From Orientallactaga sibirica (lineage: Eukaryota; Chordata; Mammalia; Rodentia; Dipodidae), in the NCBI GenBank assembly GCA_036365145.1, contig JAEOAD010000040.1:15227501-15291500 (forward strand): DNA of 64,000 bases, in the 5' to 3' direction. A program made the position numbers and the translations under genes. Shown here piece after piece: positions 1 through 11,352 of the stretch (position 1 is its first letter; each line of letters starts with the position of its first letter). Under the pieces are notes generated by a model, which was given only the letters and a program-made list of their open reading frames with translations, searched no databases and was not told the DNA's origin.

Positions 1-495
1 GAACAATATGCCCTATCATGGATAGATGTAACAGTCCTTTGTCCCAAGTTCATTTCCACCTAGCCTGTCCCCTGACCCCTTCTCTGGCTTTGGGCTGCAT
101 GCAGTCTCACAGCCCTCGTAGTCTTTCTCAGCCCACATCCCATGTCACTCACACAGGTATTCCCTAATCAAAGCCTTGCCTATTTAATGCCCCGTAGGCA
201 CTTGTTGCTCAGAGGACAGATGTTGAAGCCAACATTTTCAGTTCAGGACCGGCTGGCTAACCCTATTGCTGCCACGCTCACTGGAGGGAGCGTTCAGCTG
301 ATGTTTGCGGATCCACACCCTCACGGCAGAGGGTGACTTCAGCCGCACTGCTTGGGCATCTACATCATGGACCCTTGTTCCTGTGTTTCTACACATCACT
401 GTCTGTCATACTGTAGAATCCACATCTGCTTTTCTAAATCTCACGTGATCACTTCCGGGAGAGACAGCCATTCAAGCAGGGCCATTCAAGAAGGT
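1..495. other. Unrecognised single-copy-like sequence
   Basis: No repeat family, splice-supported exon or conserved protein was recognised. Short ORFs here show no domain or low-complexity signature and are treated as chance. Confidence 0.5.
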
Positions 496-713
496 GGGTC
501 TGGGTTAGAGCGACGACTCAGCCATGAAGGCGCTTGTCTGCAAAGCCTAATGACCGGGCTTTGATTCCCCAGTTCCCATGTAAAGCTTGATGCAGAAAGT
601 GGTGTGTGTCTCTGGAGTTTATTTGCAATGGCTGGAGGCTTTGGCATGCCCATTCTCTCTGTCTCTCTTTATCTCTCTCTGTTTGCAATGAATAAGTTAA
701 AAAAAAAATTTTA
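496..713 (+). mobile_element. Dip-like tRNA-derived SINE
   Basis: A diverged copy. The tRNA-like head (tcagccatgaaggcgcttg) is followed by a weak B box, the CTGGAGTTTATTTGCAATGG body, a TC-rich stretch and an A-rich tail. Confidence 0.85.
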
Positions 714-1000
714 AGATAGTTCTATAGAATGGATGATGTACAGGAGACTGATGAGGGACGGGGGAAATCAAGGAGCTTATTGAGAGTTCCACTTTAGGGT
801 GACTAGTGTTTTGAGACCAATCTGTTAGTGACCAATGACAGACGATTCATGGTTCCACTGTCCCGGAAAAGATGGCCCTTGAGATAAACTGAAGGTAGGA
901 CCAGGAATCTTGGGGCTCTTCTCCCTACTTAGGGGTTCCAAGCAGGTGGTATGGAGTACCAGCAGAGATGAGGGGGAAGCATCACTAATAAAACCGTTGA

Positions 1001-1150
1001 GCCGGGCGTGGTGGTGCACGCCTTTAATCCCAGCACTCGGATCACTATGAGTTTGAGGCCACCCTGAGACTACATTGTAAATTCCAGGTCAGCCTGGGCT
1101 AGAGCGAGAGCCTACCTCAAAAAATAAATAAAATAAAATAAAATAAAATA
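1001..1150 (+). mobile_element. B1 SINE with target-site duplication
   Basis: The 7SL-like head (gccgggcgtggtggtgcacg) runs to an (AAAAT)n tail. AACCGTTGA flanks both ends, at 992-1000 and 1151-1159. The copy lacks about 15 bp after the TAATCCCAGCACTCGG box. Confidence 0.95.
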
Positions 1151-1159
1151 AACCGTTGA

Positions 1160-2277
1160 ACTCTCTGCCCAAACCCCTTTGCCACATGGCACCAAACAGG
1201 ATGCATCTCAGCACCAGCTTGCAGCCACATTCACGCAGTCATCACAGTTGCTGCGATTGATTGATGGGTGGACAGACGAAGCAGAGCAGAGCCGGTCCGG
1301 GGGCAGTGTAACCACTTAGAAGGGCTAATCTCCCTGGGAGGCGTGTGCGTGAAAGTCACCCAGCGTGGGGGCGGCGTGAGTGAGTCCTCCGACTTGGAAC
1401 TTGCTGAGGTTGTACTTCCAGTCCACTGCTTTGCAGACTAAAAGAAAGTAGGTGAGAAGGGGACTGTGCCACCTTTGGGGTGGGGTGGGGGCACTGCTAC
1501 TAGAAGAACCAGTCCAACCAGTCTGGGCTGATGGCTGCCTCTGATACTGTCAAAGGCTCAAATGAAGACATCACCAGCAGGGACCTCAGAGATCTGGAGT
1601 GAGTCTCTAACCATCCCAACTGGCCAGTGGCACTGTTTAATAACATGTTCCCTGCGTATGTACTCACTGGGCTGAGTTGAATGGATTTGAACACAGAATA
1701 CAAGTCTTTTCTCAGACAGTCTCCTATTCCAGTGTGTGTGTGTGGGGGGGTGGTGATTCGCTGCTCGCACCTGTCCTTGGGTGCCTGCCTTGCAACTGGA
1801 GTCGGCATTTCCTTGGGAAAGGAAATTGGACTGCAGAGAAATTTCATAATAACACCTTATACTCTACTTCATGGGCAAGAACAGTAGCGGGGAAGTACTT
1901 ATTACTCAGTGGTTAATCTCAACTCTGGATAAGACGCCCAGTGTCTACACCGGGAAGGGATGGCTGCGCCGGGTCCAGAGTTAGCAGAAGCGGATGTGGG
2001 CAAGCCCTCTCTCCACATCCCCCCATCCAAGCCTGCTGCTCCACCATGCTGCTCCTAGTCTCGTTCGCTCTGGACGCCTCACCATGGGTATGTGACAGGT
2101 ATCCAGGAAGAATTCAGCTGTAAAAAAAAAAAAAAATCCAGGGAGAGAGGACACTCCAACCACTGATCTAAAAGGAGTGTCTTCAGCTGCTTATGAATTG
2201 AACAAAGCCGAAAGAGTTTGACTTGGGAGACCCCATTGCTCAGAATCTGACAGAGGCTGGCTCCCCACTAACGGTGA
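1160..2277. other. Repeat-poor unique stretch
   Basis: No gene recognised. It holds a short GT/G run near 1733-1752 and a poly-A of about 14 at 2122-2136. ORFs on both strands are overlapping and featureless. Confidence 0.5.
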
Positions 2278-2293
2278 GTGGCTTTCCTTCCCC

Positions 2294-2295
<2 letters not shown>

Positions 2296-2340
<45 letters not shown>

Positions 2341-2444
2341 TCCTTCCTTCCTTCCATCCTTCCTTCTTTCTCTCTCTCTGTTTCTTTCTTTCTTTCTTTC
2401 CTTCCTTCCTTCCATCCATCCTTCCTTCTTTCTCGCTCTCTGTC

Positions 2445-2488
<44 letters not shown>
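2296..2488. repeat. (CTTT)n / (CCTT)n microsatellite
   Basis: About 190 bp of TTTC units interspersed with TTCC and ATCC units. It directly precedes the T-side of a minus-strand L1 end, so it probably grew from that element's A-rich tail. It produces long artefactual Phe/Ser-rich (+) and Lys/Glu-rich (-) ORFs. Confidence 0.95.
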
Positions 2489-2930
2489 ATTGACAACTTC
2501 TATACTTTCAGACAATAAACCATGCTATTTCCCTCCCTTCGCCCACTTTCCCCTTTACCACTCCGCCCTCCATCATATCCCCTCCCTCTCTCCATTAATC
2601 TCTCTTTTGATGTCATCATCTTTTTCTCCTATTATGAGGGTCTTGTGAAGGTATTGCTAGGCACTGCGAGGTCATGGATTTCGAGGCCAATTTCTGTCTG
2701 GACAGTCGCATTGTAATGATTCCTACCCTTCCTTTGGCTCTTATATTCTTTCCTCCGCCTCTTCCGCAATGGACCCTGAGCCTTGGAGGGTGTGATAGAG
2801 ATGTTTCAGTGCTGTACACTCCTCTGTCCCTTCTTCTCAGCATTATGTTGCCTTTTGGGTCATCCCAGTGGTCATCGCCATCTGCAAAGAGAAGCTTCTC
2901 TAACCAAAAGTGAGAGTAGCATTAATATAT
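2489..2930 (-). mobile_element. Truncated L1 3' end (3'UTR-like)
   Basis: Read on the minus strand, this ends in ...GTCAATAAGAAAGAAAG, a typical LINE-1 3' terminus with an A-rich tail. The same sequence recurs at 3763-4115 and 59698-60140. No reverse transcriptase frame is present, so the copy is 5' truncated. L1 identity is inferred from the terminus and copy structure. Confidence 0.65.
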
Positions 2931-3385
2931 GAATATAAACATTAAGTGTAGTTCTTTCAGGGCAGTTTGGTGAGAATACTATATGCATTTAGCCAGACAA
3001 GAGCAGGCTTTATACCCCTGAGGCACATGACCTCCCCTGCCACATCCTTGAATCTTTCACTCAGGAGTTTCAGAGGGAGGGGCTGCATGGCCCGGATCCG
3101 GATCCCTGTTTGGAAGGACCTGCCCTGTGTTGGAAGCAAAAGTTCATTGGGAAGGAAGAGACCTTCCCACCTAGAAACCCGGCCTCTCTTGACCTGCTCA
3201 CACCCTAGCAGACCAGCAACACAATTCTCTCGCGTTTGCCCTTTGCACCGCATTCCTCATCAGAACATTTCTTGTATGGATGTGTCCTTAAGTCACTTAA
3301 TGTCACTAGTGATTATGAATTTTCAACCCTGGGGGAAACGTTTGGAAAATTTGAGTTTATAAGCCTGGGCGGTGTCCTTGAATGG

Positions 3386-3420
<35 letters not shown>
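3386..3420. repeat. Poly-A run of about 35 nt
   Basis: A pure A tract in otherwise unique sequence. No SINE or L1 body adjoins it on the 5' side. Confidence 0.95.
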
Positions 3421-3423
<3 letters not shown>

Positions 3424-3526
3424 CAGCCAGCAAGTATATGGAAAGCTAATGTGAGGAAAACGAGAATTTGTTCTTAGCCACTGAGAACTGAAAACATACA
3501 AATACAACTGAAAGAGATCTGAATCA

Positions 3527-3690
3527 CACATAGTGGCCCCACACCTTTAATCCCAGAACTCAGGAGGCAGAGGTAGGAGCCTCAAACTCTGAGTTTGAGG
3601 CCAGCCTAGGACTACAGAATGAGTTCCTGGTCAGCCTGGGCTAGAGTGAGACCCTACCTTGAAAAAAAACAAAAAAAAAGAGAGAAAGAG
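3527..3690 (+). mobile_element. B1 SINE, diverged
   Basis: The TTTAATCCCAGAACTCAGG and GTCAGCCTGGGCTAGAGTGA boxes are clear. The head is degenerate (cacacatagtggcccc). The tail is GA-rich. Confidence 0.85.
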
Positions 3691-3762
3691 AAAGAGAAAT
3701 TTGAGGCATATGCCACTTAGAAAGCTTACAATGTTTGAGGAAGGGATCTTTTTTATTAAAAC

Positions 3763-4115
3763 TTTTTATTGACAGCATCCATAAGTATAGACAATAATTG
3801 ATAATTCCCACCTCCTACCCCATTCTTCTCTTCTCAAATCCTCCCACCATTGAATAGCCCCTTCTTTCCAATTTGTCTCTCTGTCATTTTGATGTCATCA
3901 TCTTTTCCTCCTATTATGAAGGTCTTGTGGAGGTAGTGTCAGGCCCTGGAGGTCATGGATATGCAGGCCATTTTGTGTCTGGAGGAGTGCATTGTAAGCA
4001 CTCCTCCCCTTCCTTTGGCTCTTACATGCCTTCTGCCACCTCTTCCACAATGGACCCTTAGAAGGTCTTAGAGGATGTGATAGACATGTGTCAGTGATGA
4101 AGACTCCATGAGGCA
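3763..4115 (-). mobile_element. Truncated L1 3' end, second copy
   Basis: Co-linear with 2489-2930, sharing GATGTCATCATCTTTT, TATTATGARGGTCTTGTG and CTTCCTTTGGCTCTTA, but more diverged and shorter at its 5' side. The T-run at 3763 marks the reverse-complemented tail. Confidence 0.65.
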
Positions 4116-4139
4116 AGATTCTTTTATCTATCTATAAAT

Positions 4140-4347
4140 AATTTAAATAAATATTTGAGAGAGAGAGAAAGAGGCAACTAGAGAGAGAGAGAGAGCATGG
4201 AGGCACCAGGGCCTCCAGCCACTGCAAATGAACTCCAGATGCATGTGCCCCCTTGTGCATCTGGCTTACGTGGGTCCTGGAGAGTCGAACCAGGATCCTT
4301 TGGCTTTGCAGGCAAGTGCCTTAATCACTAAGCCATCTCTGCAGCCC
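4140..4347 (-). mobile_element. Dip-like SINE
   Basis: Complete in reverse: AAATAAATATTTGAGAGAGAG tail side, GGGCCTCCAGCCACTGCAAA body, and CTAAGCCATCTCTGCAGCCC as the inverted tRNA-like 5' end. Confidence 0.95.
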
Positions 4348-4839
4348 AAGGTTCTTTTAATAAAGGTCTCTACCTTAAGTTTATCTCAGTGTCTGCAGAG
4401 CTTCTGACAAAGTTCTTGTCAAAGTGTGGCCAGGCCTGCATGTGGACACGAAACGAAGACTGTCATTGGAACTACTGGGCTCTGTACCCACTCAGAGCAC
4501 CCACCTCTAAGGCTGGTGCAAAGGTCAGAGCTGTGAGAGGCTTAGGGCTTCTGAGCGGCATGCAGTCTGGGGTTCGTTTCTCTCTCTTCTTGCTCTTACA
4601 TGCTAAGGACCAGGGTAAGTCTGAAGGAAGCTGGGGAGAGTGTGGGCTCTGTTGTCTAGAAGCACTGCATTCTGATGCTAGCTCTGGGTGAACTCAGGCG
4701 AGTTCTTTTCAACAATTTGGAGCCTTTCAATTAGAAGAAGCAAGCTGGCTTCCCTGGCTTATATATTTGCATCTATAGTTTAGTCCAGTTTTCACCTTGA
4801 ACTCTGTTATCTTTAAGTGGTTACCCATTGACTGTGAGT

Positions 4840-4935
4840 GGGTTATAGGCAAGGACTCCTCTCAAACTAGAATAGTGAAGGTGTTCTCAGTAAATGTGTG
4901 ACATAAATGTTGGATGAATGAATGATTTGTGCCTA
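4840..4935 (+). mobile_element. MIR or L2 3' fragment
   Basis: CTCAGTAAATGTGTGACAT followed by TGGATGAATGAATGATT resembles the 3' end of old mammalian MIR/L2 repeats. Diverged and short. Confidence 0.5.
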
Positions 4936-4965
4936 GATTATCAAACATTCTGATAAAAAATAAAT

Positions 4966-5104
4966 GTGCCAGGAGTGGTGGCGCACACCTTTAATCCCAG
5001 CACTTGGGAGGCAGAGGAGAAGGATCTCCACGAGTTCAAGGCCACCCTGAGACTACAGAGTGAATTCCAGGTCAGCCTGAGCTAGAGTGAGACACCTTCC
5101 TTGA
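4966..5104 (+). mobile_element. B1 SINE
   Basis: CAGGAGTGGTGGCGCACACC head with an intact body. The A-rich tail has been replaced by a GGAA tract. Confidence 0.95.
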
Positions 5105-5184
5105 AGGAAGGAAGGAAGGAAGGAAGGAAGGAAGGAAGGAAGGAAGGAAGGAAGGAAGGAAGGAAGGGAGGGAGGGAGGGAGGG
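5104..5184. repeat. (GGAA)n then (GGGA)n microsatellite
   Basis: About 80 bp that begins exactly at the B1 3' end (ccttgaaggaagg), so it most likely arose from the B1 tail. Confidence 0.95.
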
Positions 5185-5249
5185 GAATAACTTAAGATTC
5201 AACTTAACAAATATATACCCCTAGGCCCTTCCCTGGTTCTTCAAGCATC

Positions 5250-5253
<4 letters not shown>

Positions 5254-5287
<34 letters not shown>
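5254..5287. repeat. (GT)n microsatellite
   Basis: About 17 uninterrupted GT units. Confidence 0.95.
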
Positions 5288-5289
<2 letters not shown>

Positions 5290-5367
5290 GAGTCTGATTT
5301 ATTTTACTTAGCATAAACTCTTCAAGACTCTGCAGCCTGTGTTGGAATTTTCATTCCTTTTATTGCA

Positions 5368-5698
5368 TGTGTATGTGAGTGCGGTGTGTATGTGTGTGTG
5401 TTCATACGTGTTCGGGCATGTGTGTGTGGGCACATGTGCACGTGTGTGTGTTTCCTGACCTTCCACCTGTTTTTGAGGCAGCGTCTCTCATTTTTGTTGT
5501 TCACTGCTCCATTTGCCAGGATCGCTGGCCCATAAGCTCCCAGGCAATTCTCTCCTGTCCACTTTTCTGCTCATTGTAGGTATGCTGTGATTACAGGTGC
5601 CTGCTACAGTGTCCAGCTCTCCGTGGGTTCTGGGCATCTGAACCTGAGTACTCACAATTACCCAGCAAGTACTTTATCACTGAGCCATCTTTCCAGCC
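5368..5698 (-). mobile_element. B4-like SINE, diverged
   Basis: The GT-rich leading part, a GGTATGCTGTGATTACAGGT box and the terminal TTATCACTGAGCCATCTTTCCAGCCC fit an inverted rodent B4 (tRNA head plus B1-related part). The middle is poorly conserved. Confidence 0.65.
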
Positions 5699-5699
5699 C

Positions 5700-6325
5700 A
5701 TCTTAAGTTCTTTAAAGTGTAATTCACTGAAAGCCTCCTATGCTCCTTCCAGACACTGAGCTGAGCCCTGAGATTATAGAAATCGCCTCATCCCAGACCT
5801 TGTAATCTTGAGAGGAGACAGTCTTAAAAAAAAAAAAAAACGACCAGCAATAAAGTACCCACCGCAGTAGAGAGAGCTCAGCACAGACCATCTGCTCGGG
5901 GAAGGCAGGAAAGGCTCTCATCGGAGTTGCACCCAGAGATGCCACAGGAGTTTTCCAGACTGAGGAAGGAGTGATATGCCTGACAGCTCACCATGGAGCC
6001 TTGGGCCTGCCTGTAACTAGCTGAGCGTGTTGGACAAGTTGCTCTCTGCACAGGCTTGGTTTCTGCACATGTTAAGTACAGTTAGCCTATGGGCTTCTGC
6101 CGGGGCTCCGTATGATGATGTAGACGGAGCGTGTCACACTGGTGCACGCACTGCTAGCAATGGGGCAGCAAGGGTTAGAACCTGGAGACAGGGTGGAGCT
6201 AAGTTGTGATGGGAACCGCAGTCAGCTTTGTGCAGGGGGAGGGAGGTATCCAGGGAGGTACCCAATGATCAGTGACTTCTTTCCCATCCACGTTCAGGAA
6301 AATACGAGCAAAAATTAAAAGTCAT
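5700..6325. other. Unique stretch, no gene recognised
   Basis: Contains a 14-A run near 5826-5840. No exon-like conservation recognised. Confidence 0.5.
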
Positions 6326-6329
6326 TCTG

Positions 6330-6550
6330 GATGGGTTGGAGAGATAGCTCAGTTGTTAAGGCGTTTGCCTGTAAAGCCTAACAACCTGAGTTCAATTCCC
6401 CAGTACTCATGTAAAGCCACATGTACAGTGGCACATGCATCTGAAGTTTGTTTGCAGTGGCTGGAGGCCCTGGAGTACCCATTCTCTCTCTCTCTCTCTC
6501 TCTCTTCTCTCTATCCCTCTCTGTTTGAAAATAAATAAATAAAAATATTT
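6330..6550 (+). mobile_element. Dip-like SINE
   Basis: GGTTGGAGAGATAGCTCAG head, TTCAATTCCCC B box, a (TC)n stretch and an AAATAAATAAA tail. Confidence 0.95.
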
Positions 6551-6561
6551 ATCTATTTATT

Positions 6562-6708
6562 TTGGTTTTTTTGAGGTAAGGTCTCACTTTAGCCCCAGCT
6601 GACCTGGAATTCACTATGGAGTCTCAGGGTGGCCTTGAACTCACGGCGATCCTCCTACCTCTGCCTCCCGAGTGCTGGGATTAAAGGTGTGCACCAGTCA
6701 TGCCCGGG
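6562..6708 (-). mobile_element. B1 SINE
   Basis: Inverted B1 adjoining the tail of the preceding SINE. It runs from TTTTTTTGAGGTAAGGTCTC to CACCAGTCATGCCCGGG. Confidence 0.95.
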
Positions 6709-6729
6709 TAATAAAAATATTTTTTTAAT

Positions 6730-6986
6730 TTTTTTATTTTTGGAGAGAGACACTGAGAGAGACAGACAGAGAGAGAGGGAGAAGGAGACAGATAGAGAAT
6801 GGGCACACCAGCAGTCTCTCAGCTGCTGTGAACAAAATCCAGATGTGTGCACCCCCTTGTGGGCAAGTGCGGCATTGCGCCCTTGCATCACTTTGCATCT
6901 GGCTAAACATGGGACCTGGAGATTGGAACTGGGTTCTTAGGCTTAGCAGGCAGGCGCCTTAACCACTAAGCCATCTCTCCAGCCCA
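6730..6986 (-). mobile_element. Dip-like SINE, long variant
   Basis: This subtype has an extra segment between body and head (cccccttgtgggcaagtgcg). Its inverse carries a CTCF-like core with two mismatches. It ends with CTAAGCCATCTCTCCAGCCC. Confidence 0.95.
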
Positions 6987-7015
6987 ATAAAAATATTTTT
7001 AAAAATTAAAAAGAA

Positions 7016-7179
7016 GCCGGGTGTGGTGGTGCACGCCTTTAATCCCAGCACTCGGGAGGCAGAGGTAGGAGGATTGCCGTGAGTTCAAGGCCACCCTGAG
7101 ATTCCATAGTGAATTCCAGGTCAGCCTGGGCTACAGTGAGACCTTACCTTGAAAAAACCAAACCAAAACAAAACAAAAG
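7016..7179 (+). mobile_element. B1 SINE
   Basis: Near-consensus copy with a GCCGGGTGTGGTGGTGCACG start and a CAAAACAAAA tail. Confidence 0.95.
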
Positions 7180-8015
7180 TTAAAAAGAGTCATTATGGAG
7201 GCTAAAATGTCCCCTTGGGGATGGTAACAACTAAGCCAAAGGCTAAGCCTGAGCTAGGAAGACAGAGGTAGATGGCACCCAACGTGGCAGACACAGGCTT
7301 GGCAGTTTCCCAGAAAGACTCAGAGTGGGTGCAGCAGGAGACCCAGGGCCGACTCCAAGGCAGACAGAAGAGGAACAAGACTGAACCTACCCAGTGCTGT
7401 TTCCTAGGTGACCATTCGGACACTCCCAAGGACAGGCTGAGAAAAGAGCGGAGCACCAAAGATCACAGTGTGGCAAGGAAGCCCTTTCCTTACAGGAACA
7501 GGGGCAGGAGGGTCGCGCCTCTAACACAGTATCACTATGGCCTGGGAGCTAGGAGGCAGCTTCTTTTCGGTGCATGGAAAAGGTTAGGAGATGTGGGAAA
7601 ACTTTGATGGGCAGATCGTGAGCAATCCTATGTGATGGGAAAGCAAAGATAAGAGTGTATATTTCTAAGAGAGAAGGAAGTGGGCATGTCCAGGAATGTC
7701 GACCTATAGATTGCCAAGGAAAGGGCCAGCTGCAGCCAGGCTTGCAGAGCACAGCTATATGGTATCACTGATGCTCATGTTTATAATAGAGAGGACTGGT
7801 GGCATGGGGAAGTTAGGATGCTGGCAAGGAAATGAGCCCACAGTGAGGCAGATTAAAATAAGCATGATGAGGGAGAGATCTTCTTTGATCCTCTGATGCG
7901 TCCCAGGACCACACAGCACCATCCATGCTGAGAGAAGGCAAACTGGGAGTAAGGAAGTGAAAGGCCCCAGGAGATAAGAGGGTGCAGTGGAGTTGAAGTC
8001 TAAGATTGTTTTAAA
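7180..8015. other. Unique stretch, no gene recognised
   Basis: Moderately GC-rich with no repeat recognised. ORFs up to 111 codons on the plus strand overlap minus-strand ORFs and show no domain. Confidence 0.5.
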
Positions 8016-8019
8016 AAAT

Positions 8020-8217
8020 ATTTTATTTATTTATTTATTTATTTGAGAGCAAGAAAGAAGCAGATATAAAGAGAATAACTGCCCGCCCCAAACAAATTCT
8101 AGACACTTGCGCCACCTTGTGCATCGGGCTTACGTGGGTCCTGGAGAATCAAGCCTCAAACCAGGGTCCTTAGGCTTCACAGGCAAGCACTTAACCACTA
8201 AGCCATCTCTCCAGCCC
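8020..8217 (-). mobile_element. Dip-like SINE
   Basis: (TTTA)n tail side, a diverged GCCACCTTGTGCATCGGGCTT body and an intact inverted head. Confidence 0.95.
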
Positions 8218-8239
8218 CTGTTTGTTTTTTTTTTGTTAG

Positions 8240-8387
8240 TTTGGTTTCTTGAGGTAGGGTCTCACTGTAGCCCAGGCTAACCTGGAATTCAGTATGTCCT
8301 CTCAGGCTGGCCTCAAACTCAGGGGGATCCTCCTACCTCTGCCTCCCGAGTACTGGGATTAAAGGCATGCGCCACCACGCCTGGCTG
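8240..8387 (-). mobile_element. B1 SINE
   Basis: Directly abuts the preceding SINE. It runs from GAGGTAGGGTCTCACTGTAG to CCACCACGCCTGGCT. Confidence 0.95.
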
Positions 8388-8630
8388 TAACATCGCATCT
8401 TGTCACAGCAGCAGAAGGTGGAAGTGGTCTTGGTGAGCTAGCTCTGAATTCCCAATGGGACGGACTCATAAACCTCAAGGTCCACCCGTGATGACCCGCC
8501 CCCTCCAGCGAGGATCCACCTCCCAAAGGCTCTATCACCTTCCCAAATGGCCACCAGCTGGGGACTAAGTGTTCAAAAGACACAAGGTTATGAGGGACAC
8601 TTTCCATTCAAACTACCACAAAGAACTGCA
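8388..8630 (+). mobile_element. Old dispersed repeat, LTR- or hAT-like fragment
   Basis: The tract containing GGCCACCAGCTGGGGACTAA and CATTCAAACTACCACA is shared in pattern with 12757-13075. It resembles a dispersed rodent repeat I know but cannot assign firmly. Confidence 0.45.
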
Positions 8631-8737
8631 CAGCAAGAGTGTCTCAAAACAAACAGGAAGGAACCAAAATTGAAACAGGGATGTGACATCCTTCAAAGTA
8701 GCAGGCACTGCCACCAAAAAAAAAGACATGCTTGGCA

Positions 8738-8945
8738 GGCTGGAGAGATGGCTTAGTGGCTAAGGCGTTTGACTGTGAAGCCTAATGACCCACGTTCAAT
8801 TCCCCAGTACCCACGTAAGCCAGATGCACACGGTGGTGCATGTGTCTGGAGTTTGTTTGCAGTGGCTGGAGGCCCTGGTGTGCCCATTCTCTCCCTCTCC
8901 CTTCCCCCCTCTATCAAATAAATAAATTAAATGTAAAAAAAAAAA
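8738..8945 (+). mobile_element. Dip-like SINE
   Basis: GGCTGGAGAGATGGCTTAGT head with an intact body and tail. Confidence 0.95.
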
Positions 8946-9184
8946 CTTGCTTGTGAATAACTCACCTGATTTAGACAAGGGTGGGAACCATAGAAACATG
9001 AAGCTACTTATAGTTGTCATCGATTTGGCTTTGGGCCATTTAGAAAGAGCAATAGTAAAGTCTTTCCCTGTCTGATCTCTAAGAGCGCGTTAGCCACCTA
9101 TCTGCATAGCAAACCTTAATACAATGTGTGCCACCATCGATTGGTGTGAATTTTTTGTGTTCGTAGGTACGTGTCTATACATGT

Positions 9185-9512
9185 ATGAGTGCATGTTTGC
9201 CTATGTTGCTGTTGTTCATGCACATGTGTGCGTATGCATGTGGAGGCCAGACGTCCATGCCCGGCGTCTTCCCCGATTGCTCTCCACTTTCATTTTTTGA
9301 CGCACGGTCTCTTGCAGACATGGGACTCACCAATTCAGTTCAGCAGACTAAATAACCAGCGAGTCCCAGGGGGGTCCTTGTCTTTACCTCCCCAGCTCTG
9401 GGGTTACAGGTGAACACTAGGATGCCTGGCATTTTATGTGGGTTCTGGGGATTTGAACTCAGGTACTCGTGCTTACACAGCAAGCACTTATCCACTGAGC
9501 CATCTCCAGCCC
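9185..9512 (-). mobile_element. B4-like SINE
   Basis: GT-rich arm, GGAGGCCAG, CTCTGGGGTTACAGGTGAAC and the inverted tRNA-like end TCCACTGAGCCATCTCCAGCCC. Confidence 0.8.
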
Positions 9513-9551
9513 AATGGATGCATTTCTTATTTCCCTTATTTCCTCCCCCCA

Positions 9552-9620
9552 AAACACACACACGTACACACACACACACGTACACATACGTGCATGCACG
9601 CACGCACACATGCACACACA
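9552..9620. repeat. (AC)n-rich tract with CG-containing interruptions
   Basis: Imperfect CA repeat with GTAC, CGTG and CACG interruptions, so Z-DNA prone in principle. It gives Thr/His-rich chance ORFs. Confidence 0.9.
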
Positions 9621-9624
9621 GTGT

Positions 9625-10940
9625 CTCCTACACTCCACTCAAGGCACATCTGCAAAGCAGGCAGCTGAGCGCGGTAAGGGGTGGACCATCTTCCACATTC
9701 ACAGACCCCAGATGACATTGACCACATCAGCTGGTGTTTGTGATTTCTTCTCTTATTTCCCATAATTGCCCCGCTGAGATCTGCTCATTTGCATCACGCG
9801 AAGCGCTTGTCATTAGCCAGTAAAAGATTTGGAGCTAAGCTAAATTTAAAAAAAAACAAAAAACAAAAAAAAAACCTGTGGCCAATGTGATGTAATGTGT
9901 ATATAGCAATTTTATCTCATAATGCTGAGTACCTTCTGAAATCAGCTTGCTGGAGCTTTCCTTTTCTAAGTGATGTCTTTTATTAAAATCAGATGGGATC
10001 TGCTCATTATTGTGGTGTGGAGTCATCTTGGGAAACTCTACAAATATGCTGGGGGTAAAAGAAGGAAGCAAAACAGGGGCAAAGTAATTCTCCTGAGTCA
10101 TGACGTGGGCTCTTGGCCTGTAGGTTCATTGCCAGGAGGAAGCCTTGAGAACGCCAGCCTTCATTGCGGGGATCAAGAAGTAAAGAGCTTTGAGAACAGA
10201 CCTCCCCACCCCCGCCCCGCACCACCATTTACGTTGTTCTGTCAAGATACATAACAGAGTTCAAACTTATCAAAAAGCCCAAGGAGACTGGCTGGTTCAC
10301 TAGCTCAGGCTCAGCCTTGAGTTCAGAGAGTTTTCTAATGCTTCCCACCTGCATCTTCTAAGAATAGTTTCCAAGATGTAGTGATGCCAAAGGAAGCTGG
10401 CGCCCCAAGAAAGGGAAGGCCACGGGGTAGCTCACATGGCATAATAGGGAAGGACAGGTGAGCACCAAAAACACTCACTCTGAATGAATCACATGAGATC
10501 TAGCCAGCCTTCTTTCCTTCCTATAGTCTGGTCCCATCTCACCTGTCCGATGGATCCTCTCCACTCCGTCAGGGTGACCGTCTCATTGACTTTCCTTTGC
10601 TGTCCTCCCAGGCATGTGTTTCTCTCCAACACACACAGGCTACGTGCCATCACTCCTGCTTCCAGGTATGCAGCGCCCCCGCCCTCCCCCTGCTGTGAGT
10701 TATCCTTGCCACCAGCTCTCCAAATCTGTCCAAATCCAACTCCCGTCCCTTCTGCAATAAAGGCTTCACCAGTGGTCCTGGCAACACCAGTCTCCCCTCA
10801 CCCTCGCCCCCCTCCCATATACTATCAAAGCAGGCCTTGAAAATGGTTTGGTCCTGAGGCGGACCTCAACCGCTAGTCTTCTGAAATTATAATTGGAACA
10901 TTACCAAGTTACCCTTGAACTCCAGAGTAATCTGGTCTTT
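9625..10940. other. 1.3-kb repeat-poor stretch, no gene recognised
   Basis: Contains an A-rich tract at 9848-9875. The 118-codon Pro-rich ORF at 10484-10840 has no recognisable domain and no conserved splice context. Confidence 0.5.
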
Positions 10941-10962
10941 TTTGAAAAAAAAAAAAAAAAAA

Positions 10963-11148
10963 GTTTTATTTTATTGATTTGCAAGGAGAGAGAGAGAACG
11001 GGTGTTCCAGGGTCTCTAGCCACTACAAAGGAACTCCAGGCACATGTACCACTTCGTGCGTCAGGCCCTATGTGTGTACCGGGAATTGAACCCAGGTTGT
11101 TAGGCTTTGCAAGCAAGCGCCTTAACCACTGAGCCATCACTCCAGCCC
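10963..11148 (-). mobile_element. Dip-like SINE, diverged
   Basis: Short AG tract, CCAGGGTCTCTAGCCACTAC body and TGAGCCATCACTCCAGCCC end, preceded by an A/T tail side at 10944. Confidence 0.9.
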
Positions 11149-11352
11149 TAACAGTAAGCTTGTCTTTTAGTGATGATAAGAATGATATGGAGGGGGAAAA
11201 TGAAGCATTGTCTGTCTAGCAGTTGCCAAGCATGATCTAAACTATGTACCTTGACAATAACACAGAATGTAACTTAATTTAACTTCTTCATCTGTATGCA
11301 GTCCTGTCTATTCTAAGATTTTTCAGATTCAAATCTAAATTTTCCTATTTCT

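Noticed and set aside
2191..2648. ORFs of 91-141 codons on both strands rich in Phe/Ser or Lys/Glu
   Set aside because: They translate the (CTTT)n microsatellite and are low complexity.
10484..10840. 118-codon Pro-rich ORF
   Set aside because: Low complexity, no family recognised, no exon boundaries.
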